This document shows, piece after piece, positions 1-6,337 of a stretch of 41,190 nucleotides of DNA. The position numbers and the translations under genes were made by a program. Within the stretch, counting starts at the first letter, position 1; each line of letters begins with the position of its first letter. The DNA comes from CAZJWR01 sp964549765. GTDB taxonomy: Bacteria > Zixibacteria > MSB-5A5 > GN15 > JAAZOE01. The notes under the pieces are model-generated. The model was not told the origin of the DNA and searched no databases. It saw only the letters and a list, made by a program, of their open reading frames with translations. The stretch is from NCBI GenBank assembly GCA_964549765.1, contig CAZJWR010000034.1, forward strand, positions 1 to 41,190, written 5' to 3'.

Positions 1-78
1 CACCCTTTTAACTTTCGCGCTTGGAGGCAAGAACTTCTCGCTAAAGCTTCTCAAATCAAGCCACTTATAATGTCTTAA
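1..78 (+). CDS. possible C-terminal tail of a gene cut by the window edge
   Basis: Frame 1 is open from the first base to a TAA at 76-78 and would encode about 25 residues rich in basic and aromatic amino acids. The other plus frames are also open over most of this short stretch, so the reading is weak. The only support is that the left edge falls inside a sequence with protein-like composition and that palindromes follow about 100 nt downstream. The product is not recognised. Confidence 0.2.
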   Translation, partial: HPFNFRAWRQELLAKASQIKPLIMS

Positions 79-170
79 GGTGCGATGATTATTAATAAAA
101 TGATAAAGATTGAACCCGTCGATAAAAACAACTACTTTGGACTCTTTATACGATGCCATCCCCGTCACCG

Positions 171-204
171 AAATAAAAAACCCCAAGGGTACGTACCCTT
201 GGGG
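171..204 (-). terminator. palindrome with A-rich flank, probable minus-strand intrinsic terminator
   Basis: Positions 181-204 are a perfect 24-nt palindrome (arms CCCCAAGGGTAC / GTACCCTTGGGG). On its left lies an A-rich run (171-180), which reads as a U-tract on the minus strand. Hairpin plus U-tract is the layout of a Rho-independent terminator for leftward transcription. The nearest minus-strand gene ends at 903, so if this is a terminator the transcript would carry a 700-nt 3' tail or start from an unseen gene. Confidence 0.5.
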
Positions 205-205
205 G

Positions 206-230
206 CCTATAGGGCTGAATACCCTATAGG
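206..230. repeat. second inverted repeat, adjacent to the 181-204 palindrome
   Basis: CCTATAGGG (206-214) and CCCTATAGG (222-230) are perfect 9-nt inverted arms around a 7-nt loop. They begin one base after the preceding palindrome ends. The two hairpins side by side may form a bidirectional terminator block or be the remnant of a small repeated element. No U-tract follows on the plus strand. Confidence 0.5.
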
Positions 231-660
231 ATGTCTATATTCTAATAATAATATCGGCAATCATTTTAACATGTCAAGCACTTTTTTGTTCCCTTTGAAT
301 TTTTCTTATTGTCTATTGACTCCGTACAACTTTAAGGCGGATTAATCGATTGAACATCAACCGAATAGCACGGGTGTTCCACAGCTCTGCTATGGGATTT
401 GCGCAATCCATTGCAATCCGGCCTCCCAAAACACCATCAAATCGATGCAGTTTGTGTTTCCGCGCCCTTATATAGAGGCACTATTATTGAAAGGCAGGTC
501 CACGCATGCGTCCGAAAATCCGAATCAATCGTCGCACCGACACCCGGCCGCATAACCCGTTGCGACACAATAAGGGCATTTCTGAAACAGTAAATTTGAC
601 AAAACGAACCCAATTCGCTGTAACCCCATGCCCCCCATCCTAGTCCAACGAATTTTCCGC
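231..660. other. intergenic stretch with no recognisable gene
   Basis: Short open frames on both strands overlap each other and have no ribosome-binding site, no recognisable protein motif and unconvincing composition. A TTGACA (596-601) with a poor -10 (TGTAAC, 619-624) precedes no gene. No tRNA cloverleaf or insertion-sequence end was seen. Confidence 0.4.
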
Positions 661-677
661 ATTTCTCCCCTCTCCTT

Positions 678-786
678 CTGGGAAAGGGGCTGGGGGTGAG
701 GGGCACACTGGGACAGGCGCTTGGGGTGAGTGAATCTTCTGGGACAAGGGCCGGGGGTGAGGGACATTGCTTGGGAGAGGGGCCGG
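678..786. repeat. degenerate G-rich tandem repeat, three and a half copies
   Basis: Three 23-nt units lie at 678-700, 708-730 and 739-761, spaced about 30 nt apart, and a partial fourth lies at about 771-786. They share a CTGGGA-(A/C)A-GG...GGGGTGAG pattern. Units 1 and 3 each contain four runs of three or more G separated by 2-4 nt (680-703 and 741-763), which fits the simple G-quadruplex pattern. The element belongs to no gene. Confidence 0.6.
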
Positions 787-797
787 CCACGCATATT

Positions 798-883
798 GTC
801 ACTCCCGCGAAAGCGGGAGTCCAAGAAGAGCCAAGCAGGAACGTTTATATGATTAAGATGGATTCCGCCTGCGCGGGAATGAC
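798..883. repeat. palindromic repeat element with inverted ~25-nt ends
   Basis: The left arm (798-823, beginning GTCACTCCCGCG) and the right arm (859-883, ending CGCGGGAATGAC) are imperfect inverted copies of each other. Each arm also contains its own small palindrome, for example CTCCCGC-GAAA-GCGGGAG at 802-819. Elements of the form GTCATTCCCGCGnnnGCGGGAATCCA are widespread dispersed repeats in many bacterial genomes. This one sits 20 nt beyond the stop of the aconitase-like gene, so its hairpins may also terminate or stabilise that operon's mRNA. Confidence 0.6.
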
Positions 884-902
884 ATATATGTGGAATAAAT
901 CG

Positions 903-2522
903 TCAGACTTTGACATACCCCGACGGATTCGTGATCTGGCCGGTGAGAGCCGACGCGGCCGCCGTTGCCGGCGAAACCTGATAACACTCCCCCGCACCGA
1001 CGTCGAAACTGCTTTCGAAATGCGTCGTCAGACCTTTTTCGTCGCCGGCCAGAGCCGTCATTTGACTCGCCATCGGGCCGCCGGGATTGAGCACGATCCC
1101 GCCCGCTTCGATGAACACCCGCAGCAGACCCTTCTTGAGCGACTCCAGATACACCGCCCGCGAAACGGGATGCACAAACAAACGCACCTCGGGATTTGCC
1201 CGCTTCCCTTTCAGGATGTCGGCGGCGATCTTGAGATCGTCGAACCGTCCGTTGGCCATGCCGCCGATACACACCTGCTGAATCGGCGTGCTCTCCAGTT
1301 GCTCGACGGGCACGACCGTATCGAAACTGTTGGGGCCGGACGCGGTCGGTTTCATCTTGTTGGTTTCGAACGTGTATTCATCGGCGTAGATGGCATTGCG
1401 GTCGGCCATCATCGGCGCGAAACCTTTACGGGCGCGGGGATTGATATACCGCCGGGTGGTGGCGTCGAACGCGCAGAACGCTGCCGCCGCCGACACCGGT
1501 ATCGCCGCATGGCACAGCGTCATCCGTTCCGAAATCGACATCCGCTCAACGCCGATCCCGTAAAATTCGATGATGCGTCCGCGGACAACGTCGGTGCCTT
1601 TAAGGCGGGCGATGATGTCATGGATAATATCGCGGGCGAAAACCCCGCGCGGCGTCCGCCCCTCGATGAATATCCGGATCGATTCGGGCACGGCAAACGT
1701 CACGCGGCCGTCGGCCCACAGGCAGGGTATGTCGTCGGGCGGCACCGACAATGCCAGCGCTCCGATTGATCCAATGGAGATGGCGCGCGATTCGCATCCG
1801 ACGCCGAGCTGTCCCGGGAGAATCAGCCCTTTTTCGACAATCACCTGCGGCGGGCTGCCCTCGCCGACGTCGAAAAAACTCCGCATCTGCTGCCGGCGGG
1901 CAAAATCGCGGACGGTCTTATGCAATTCCGCCGCCTCGCCGGCGGTGGTCGCGACCGACCCGTCCAGCGGCATGACGACGCGGTTCGGATTCCAGACATA
2001 CGAGGTCCCGGATTCGAGGAATTTTTTGACCACGGGAGCGCTGTCGGCCGGCGCCAGCACCACATCCGGCTCGATCTTCACCTCTTCCCCGACCGATACA
2101 CTGTCGCGATCGGCGCGCAACGCCAGGATTTTCTGCGTCACCGTTTGGTGTCCGCCCCCTACCGCGCGGCGCGGTTTTTCTCCCGGGGTATGCAGTTCCA
2201 GCGAGAGTTGTTCAAGCTTGAGCGCTTCGGGTTTCTTGGTGATTTTGTATCGCCGCCGCCAATTATAAAAAGCCGCTTTGGAAATACCGATTTCCATCCC
2301 GGCCCGAAAATCATCGCCGAAACGATCCCACAGCTCGCGAATCTCCTTCTCGGAAAATTTCGGAAATGAATGCCGGGCGATACCCTTTTTGCGCCGCCAA
2401 TACCCGACCAAATGCTCGGTCACGCCGTTGCCGAGCACCTCGGCGATCTTCTTATCGGTGCGGTACAGTTTCTGCAGCCGCAACAGCTCGCCCCGGGTAG
2501 GTATTTTGCGCGGCGGGCTCAT
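903..2522 (-). CDS. aconitase/LeuC-fold protein lacking the Fe-S cysteines, with N-terminal helix-turn-helix region
   Basis: The protein has 539 residues. Residues ~15-50 and ~58-95 look like two helix-turn-helix units; the second ends in LGISK-like GISKAAFYNWRRRY, resembling transposase or regulator HTH segments. From ~120 to the end it follows the large subunit of 3-isopropylmalate dehydratase (LeuC): a PLDG segment where LeuC has MDH, GVGCESR for CGDSHT, SISERMTLC for SMEGRMTLC, and SPATAAASALTG for SPAMAAAAAVTG. The three cluster cysteines (E. coli C347, C407, C410) fall exactly on M422, G482 and A485, with the same 60 and 3 residue spacing, so no [4Fe-4S] cluster can be held in the usual way. 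The usual active-site Asp-His and Ser-His motifs are also gone. No small subunit (LeuD) gene is nearby. It overlaps the HIT gene by ATGA. A role as a non-catalytic sensor or nucleic-acid-binding protein is inference; the fold assignment is firm. Confidence 0.85.
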   Translation of the reverse strand: MSPPRKIPTRGELLRLQKLYRTDKKIAEVLGNGVTEHLVGYWRRKKGIARHSFPKFSEKEIRELWDRFGDDFRAGMEIGISKAAFYNWRRRYKITKKPEALKLEQLSLELHTPGEKPRRAVGGGHQTVTQKILALRADRDSVSVGEEVKIEPDVVLAPADSAPVVKKFLESGTSYVWNPNRVVMPLDGSVATTAGEAAELHKTVRDFARRQQMRSFFDVGEGSPPQVIVEKGLILPGQLGVGCESRAISIGSIGALALSVPPDDIPCLWADGRVTFAVPESIRIFIEGRTPRGVFARDIIHDIIARLKGTDVVRGRIIEFYGIGVERMSISERMTLCHAAIPVSAAAAFCAFDATTRRYINPRARKGFAPMMADRNAIYADEYTFETNKMKPTASGPNSFDTVVPVEQLESTPIQQVCIGGMANGRFDDLKIAADILKGKRANPEVRLFVHPVSRAVYLESLKKGLLRVFIEAGGIVLNPGGPMASQMTALAGDEKGLTTHFESSFDVGAGECYQVSPATAAASALTGQITNPSGYVKV

Positions 2523-3010
2523 AGTTCGCCGAATCCCTCCGCCAAAGCGTTGTATATATCATCCATCGGAATCGAATACACCCGTGTGTTGCCGACAACG
2601 GTCATGAAATTGGCGTCGCCGGTCCAGCGCGGCACGATATGCATATGCAGATGCTTGGGGATGCCCGCTCCCGCCGGCTGCCCCAGATTCATGCCGAGGT
2701 TGAAGGCACTGGGACGAAGTTTCTTCTTCATCACCGTCAGAGCCAGCTGGCTGAGTTTGATCAGCTCGATCGACTCGATCTCCGTCAGGCGTTCCAGCAC
2801 GCCGATATGGCGATTGGGAACGACCAGAAGGTGTCCGCCGGTATACGGAAATTTGTTCATGACGATATACGACTTCTCGGTGCGATACAGGATCAGATTA
2901 TCGATACTCGGTTTTTTCTCCCTGGCGAGGCGGCAAAAGACGCATCCCTTTTCCTTTTTGCCGAAAATAAATTCCGAGCGCCATGGAGCATAGATAGAAT
3001 GATCGGCCAT
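2519..3010 (-). CDS. HIT-family nucleotide hydrolase/transferase
   Basis: This 163-residue protein belongs to the histidine-triad superfamily, whose members split or transfer nucleoside phosphates such as Ap4A or AMP conjugates. Seen in the sequence: a CVFC pair near residue 23, of the kind that often binds zinc in this family; the NKFPYTGGHLLVVPNRH segment typical of HIT domains; and the catalytic triad HLHMHIVPRW near the C-terminal third, preceded by GQPAGAGIPK. The start is the ATG at 3010, but no clear Shine-Dalgarno sequence precedes it. It lies 43 nt after the YhaN-like gene and its TGA overlaps the ATG of the aconitase-like gene, so the two are probably translationally coupled. The exact substrate cannot be told from sequence. 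Confidence 0.93.
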   Translation of the reverse strand: MADHSIYAPWRSEFIFGKKEKGCVFCRLAREKKPSIDNLILYRTEKSYIVMNKFPYTGGHLLVVPNRHIGVLERLTEIESIELIKLSQLALTVMKKKLRPSAFNLGMNLGQPAGAGIPKHLHMHIVPRWTGDANFMTVVGNTRVYSIPMDDIYNALAEGFGEL

Positions 3011-3053
3011 AGGCAGATAATATAATGAATGACAAAAGGAAGAAAAGGAAAAT

Positions 3054-5228
3054 TTAGACGGTGTCGGCCTGCGGGACGGCGATTTCGCTTTCTTCCAGAG
3101 CGATCAGGTGAACGTCGGGGACACCGTCGAGACGTTCCGGGGTCAGGTATAGAATCTGCCGGTCGAGAGCGATTCCCTGCAGGAGCCGCAGAAGGTTTTG
3201 GCGGCGATTGCCGTCCATGCGGGTTTCGGCCTGATCGAGGATTATCGGCGGCTGGAAATCCGCGCCCAGATGCGACACGCCGGCCAGGCGGAGCGCCAGG
3301 TAAACGCAGTCGCGGGTCGACGACGACAGAGCGTCGGTGATCTCGACCCACTTGCCGGTTTCGTGGATTTTCAATTCGAACCGGCACGGATCCTTGGTAA
3401 CGCGGGCTTCCTCATACCGGCCGTCGGTCAGAGCCGAGAGATGCAATGAGGCTTCCTCGCTATAGGCCGCGAAGGTGTCCTCGATAAGTTGATCGGCGGC
3501 GCGATTGAGCGCCAGGCGGGTGACTTTGAGAACTTCGAGCCGTTCGGTGACCTCGTGGTGCTGTCGTTTGAGGGCTTCGATCTGCTTGTCGACTTTGGCC
3601 ATCTGCTCCTGGATAGCGGTGATAACCGAGCAGCGTTCGGTGAGCAACGCGGCCCGCTCGCGAAGAGCATTGGCCCGGACCCGCTTGACTGTCAGTTCCT
3701 CCTTCAGGTCGGGCAACTTATGGGAGGAAGCGGCAAAACTCGTCAGAGGCGCCAGTTCCTTGTTGAGTCCGGCGACTTCGGTTTCGAGTTGGGCTTTGAT
3801 CCGGTTCAGTTCGTCGAGACCCTTGCCTTCGGATAACGTATCGATAGTATCTTTCAAGTTCTTGGCGCTCATTTCGAGAGCCTTGTGCCATTGTATCGAT
3901 TCTTCGAGCGCCTTGACCGGATCGGCCGCCCGGAGATCGTATTCGGAATTGAGATCGGCGTAGAATTTATCCATCCGGCCCACCTGCTGCCGGAAAATAG
4001 CCGTGGCCCGTCCCTTCTTGGAGCATTGCATGAGATAGACGCTCAGCCGCAGCGTCCAGACCAGGATCATGACCGGAACGGTATAGGGCAGGATCGTGCC
4101 GACGGTTTCGGACTGCAAGGCGCCTTGCTGAAAGACGATGTAGGCCGCGCAGAGCAAAACGAGCAGCGCCGTCGCCGCGTACAAGCCCCCGCCCGACGTT
4201 TTTGGGCGGAGAAAAAAAACCTGCCAAATAATAATTGGTGAGTATACGGCGGNNNNNNNNNNAATAAGCTCGTCCATCTTCTTCTTGGCTTCTTCGACGT
4301 CGGCGCCGATTTCATCGCGACGCTGGGCGATATCCGCCATCGTCTCGGGTTCGGGAATCTTGAAATCTTTGATCTGGTCCGCGATTCTCTGCAGATCGTC
4401 GGCCATTTGTGAGGCCCGGGAATAATTGTTGAGGTGAACCTGGAGTCGTTCCTCGAGATTGACCATCCGAGCATTGACTTTGGCATACGCCTCGGCCCCC
4501 TCGACTTCTTTTTCGAGATGCTCGACCCGGTCTTCATATTCGGCCGCTTTCAGCTTGACCTCTTCCAGTTCCTTCTGGTCTTTGTCGAGCGCCGCTTGGC
4601 GGTTTTCGAGTTCGGTTTTCTCCTGGAGAGCCGCCGAGATTTTGTCGCTGATCATATCCAATTCACGAGGACTGTGAGCGCGCGGATTGTCTAGCTTCTT
4701 GATTTCCTCGTCGAGATACCGGTCGGCCCCTCCACGGTCGAATCCGGATAGCACCGGGGTTTCGATAGCGGATTGAAGCCGGTTTCGGGCGGTTTCGGGC
4801 GCGTCGGGATCATCGGAGGAAACGCAGAAAATCGCCTCGTACAGGGCGCGATCGGCGGCGCCGAAATACAGGTGCAGCTTTTCGTTGATCGCTTTACCCT
4901 CATAAACGATACCATCGGAATCGGTCATAAGGTCTTTGTCGGCGCCATAATCACGAATCAGCGTGAACTGTTTATCGCCGACTGAAAAGAGCAGGGTCAA
5001 TTTGTATTGGCCTTCGGTAGCCCAATTGCGGTCGCCTTCGACCGCCTTTTTAGTGGTGGCGCCATCCTCGAATATGGCGGTGGACAAGGCCTTGATAATA
5101 GTCGATTTGCCGCTCTCATTGGGGCCGACGATCTGGTTGAAGCCGCTGGCAAACTCGACCGTCTTGTCCGGAAAACAGCCGAAGTTCTGCATCCGCAACG
5201 ATTTTATAACCGTCCGATTTTCGCTCAT
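3054..5228 (-). CDS. YhaN/SbcC-like ABC ATPase with central membrane segments, interrupted by an assembly gap
   Basis: The product is a large DNA-repair-type ATPase of the Rad50/SbcC/YhaN group, partner of the nuclease encoded just upstream. The N-terminus has the Walker A motif GPNESGKST (~residues 37-45), followed by a long coiled coil. The C-terminal lobe has a signature-like LSSSTRDCVYLALRLA and the Walker B PIILDQAETRMD. Two hydrophobic stretches (around GLYAATALLVLLCAAYIVF and PYTVPVMILVWTLRLSVYL) sit between the coils, as in YhaN-type proteins and unlike E. coli SbcC, which suggests membrane anchoring. Ten Ns at 4253-4262 cut the gene. About 720 residues are visible where Bacillus YhaN has about 960, so coding sequence is probably missing in the gap. 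The residue after the Walker B Asp is Gln rather than Glu or Asp. Its ATG overlaps the nuclease stop (ATGA), and an AAGGGTG-like site precedes it. Confidence 0.88.
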   Translation of the reverse strand: MSENRTVIKSLRMQNFGCFPDKTVEFASGFNQIVGPNESGKSTIIKALSTAIFEDGATTKKAVEGDRNWATEGQYKLTLLFSVGDKQFTLIRDYGADKDLMTDSDGIVYEGKAINEKLHLYFGAADRALYEAIFCVSSDDPDAPETARNRLQSAIETPVLSGFDRGGADRYLDEEIKKLDNPRAHSPRELDMISDKISAALQEKTELENRQAALDKDQKELEEVKLKAAEYEDRVEHLEKEVEGAEAYAKVNARMVNLEERLQVHLNNYSRASQMADDLQRIADQIKDFKIPEPETMADIAQRRDEIGADVEEAKKKMDELIXXXXAVYSPIIIWQVFFLRPKTSGGGLYAATALLVLLCAAYIVFQQGALQSETVGTILPYTVPVMILVWTLRLSVYLMQCSKKGRATAIFRQQVGRMDKFYADLNSEYDLRAADPVKALEESIQWHKALEMSAKNLKDTIDTLSEGKGLDELNRIKAQLETEVAGLNKELAPLTSFAASSHKLPDLKEELTVKRVRANALRERAALLTERCSVITAIQEQMAKVDKQIEALKRQHHEVTERLEVLKVTRLALNRAADQLIEDTFAAYSEEASLHLSALTDGRYEEARVTKDPCRFELKIHETGKWVEITDALSSSTRDCVYLALRLAGVSHLGADFQPPIILDQAETRMDGNRRQNLLRLLQGIALDRQILYLTPERLDGVPDVHLIALEESEIAVPQADTV
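4253..4262. other. assembly gap (10 Ns) inside the YhaN-like gene
   Basis: Ten consecutive N bases lie between the first coiled coil and the first membrane segment. Ten is a common placeholder for a gap of unknown size, so frame continuity across it is not proof of contiguity. The residues immediately after the gap (AVYSPIIIWQVFF) may be misassembled. Confidence 0.97.
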
Positions 5229-6337
5229 ATTTCACCCTTGATCAGCTTGATACCCAGCTCGGACGCTCTCTTGTATATGGCAGCCCGCTCGGAACTATCG
5301 CCCTCGCGGAGACGCTCCAATTCAGCCTTATACGCTTCGATCAGCGGCTGATTGACCTCGCCCATCGCCACCGGTGGCGAACCGGCCAATTTGAGCTTTT
5401 GGCTGTTTTCCTGCACCAACAAGAACCTCGCTTCGGCTTTCGAAATAATCTCTCTCACTTCATATGTTTCTTTCAACTTATCGGAATATCGGAGGTCCAT
5501 CTTTATAATTGTCTTATCGTCGGCGTTGGCGTCGAGCAGATTTTCGAGGTCCTGCGGATGATAAATATCGGCCGTTACCTTTTTCAGCCTAATCGTCGAG
5601 GTTGCAATCGGTTCAGGCGAATTCGCGGCGTTTTCGTCTATTTCGACGAAAAAGACCGATCCCGGTTCAGGATCGGAATGCGAAATCGGCTGCGGGATAC
5701 CGGGATAGGCGGCCACGGTCCGGCCGTAGGTCTCGACCCGGGATGAATGCCAGTGTCCCAGAGCGAGGAAATCGAGGCCGCTTTTTTCGATATCGGCGGG
5801 ATCGATGGGAAAATCGGAATCGATTCCCGGGCCGCCTAATTTCAGGGATCCGTGGGCAAGTCCTATATGATACCCATTATCTTGCCACCGGCGGAAATCA
5901 TGGATCGGCGATCTTGTCGACCGATTAGTATGATTTGGCCGGAAATAGAGATAGGCCTTCGAATCGGCCAAATGGAGCGGCATCGGTTGTTTGCCATTCA
6001 GAATAATGACGTTGGCGGGCGCCCAGGCCTTTTGCGAAGGCGAAAATATCGAGCCGTCGCTCAGAAAATCATGTGTGCCGGGCAGAACAAATACAGTGAC
6101 TTCAGAAAAGCTCGAAAATATCGATTGCGTCTTTTCGATGATCGCGGGAGTAGGATTTCGGCAATCGAACAAATCACCGCAGATCAGCACGAAATCCGTT
6201 CGGCGGGCGACGGCCGCTTCAAGAGTTAATTCCAGGGCACGAAATTGAGCCATTTCCAGATGCGTTCGAGCGGAGCCGAAGCGACGGAGGTTCGCCCCGA
6301 GATGAAAATCGGCGGCATGGATAAAGGAAAGCGGCAT
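5225..6337 (-). CDS. YhaO/SbcD-like metallophosphoesterase (Mre11-type nuclease)
   Basis: This 370-residue protein is the exonuclease partner of the YhaN-like ATPase. In this family such pairs act on DNA ends and hairpins using two Mn ions. Phosphoesterase motifs appear in order: HAADFHLGAN (D10, H12), CGDLFD (D55), LPGTHD (87-90), LAHGSLK (~178) and LALGHWHS (~212). The usual GNHD reads GTHD here, replacing the Asn metal ligand by Thr. The C-terminal ~120 residues form the ATPase-interacting part and end in LIKGEI. The gene begins directly after the DUF885 stop (0 nt gap) and ends in an ATGA overlap with the ATPase gene, so it is part of a tight operon. Confidence 0.93.
   Translation of the reverse strand: MPLSFIHAADFHLGANLRRFGSARTHLEMAQFRALELTLEAAVARRTDFVLICGDLFDCRNPTPAIIEKTQSIFSSFSEVTVFVLPGTHDFLSDGSIFSPSQKAWAPANVIILNGKQPMPLHLADSKAYLYFRPNHTNRSTRSPIHDFRRWQDNGYHIGLAHGSLKLGGPGIDSDFPIDPADIEKSGLDFLALGHWHSSRVETYGRTVAAYPGIPQPISHSDPEPGSVFFVEIDENAANSPEPIATSTIRLKKVTADIYHPQDLENLLDANADDKTIIKMDLRYSDKLKETYEVREIISKAEARFLLVQENSQKLKLAGSPPVAMGEVNQPLIEAYKAELERLREGDSSERAAIYKRASELGIKLIKGEI

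Noticed and set aside
85..345. 86-residue open frame on the plus strand over the palindromes
   Set aside because: It runs straight through two perfect palindromes, has no ribosome-binding site and reads like translated repeat DNA.
596..624. TTGACA-17-TGTAAC as a promoter
   Set aside because: The -10 is poor and nothing coding follows on that strand.
437..824. Open frames on the minus strand (121 and 99 residues) across the G-rich repeat
   Set aside because: Their content is mostly the translated 23-nt repeat and the palindromic element; the two frames overlap each other and match no family.
798..883. CRISPR-like repeats
   Set aside because: Only two arms in inverted orientation, with no regular direct repeats or spacers and no cas genes.
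696..1769. 357-residue plus-strand open frame
   Set aside because: It is antisense to the aconitase-like gene, is Arg/His-rich as expected for a shadow of GC-rich coding DNA, and starts in the repeat.
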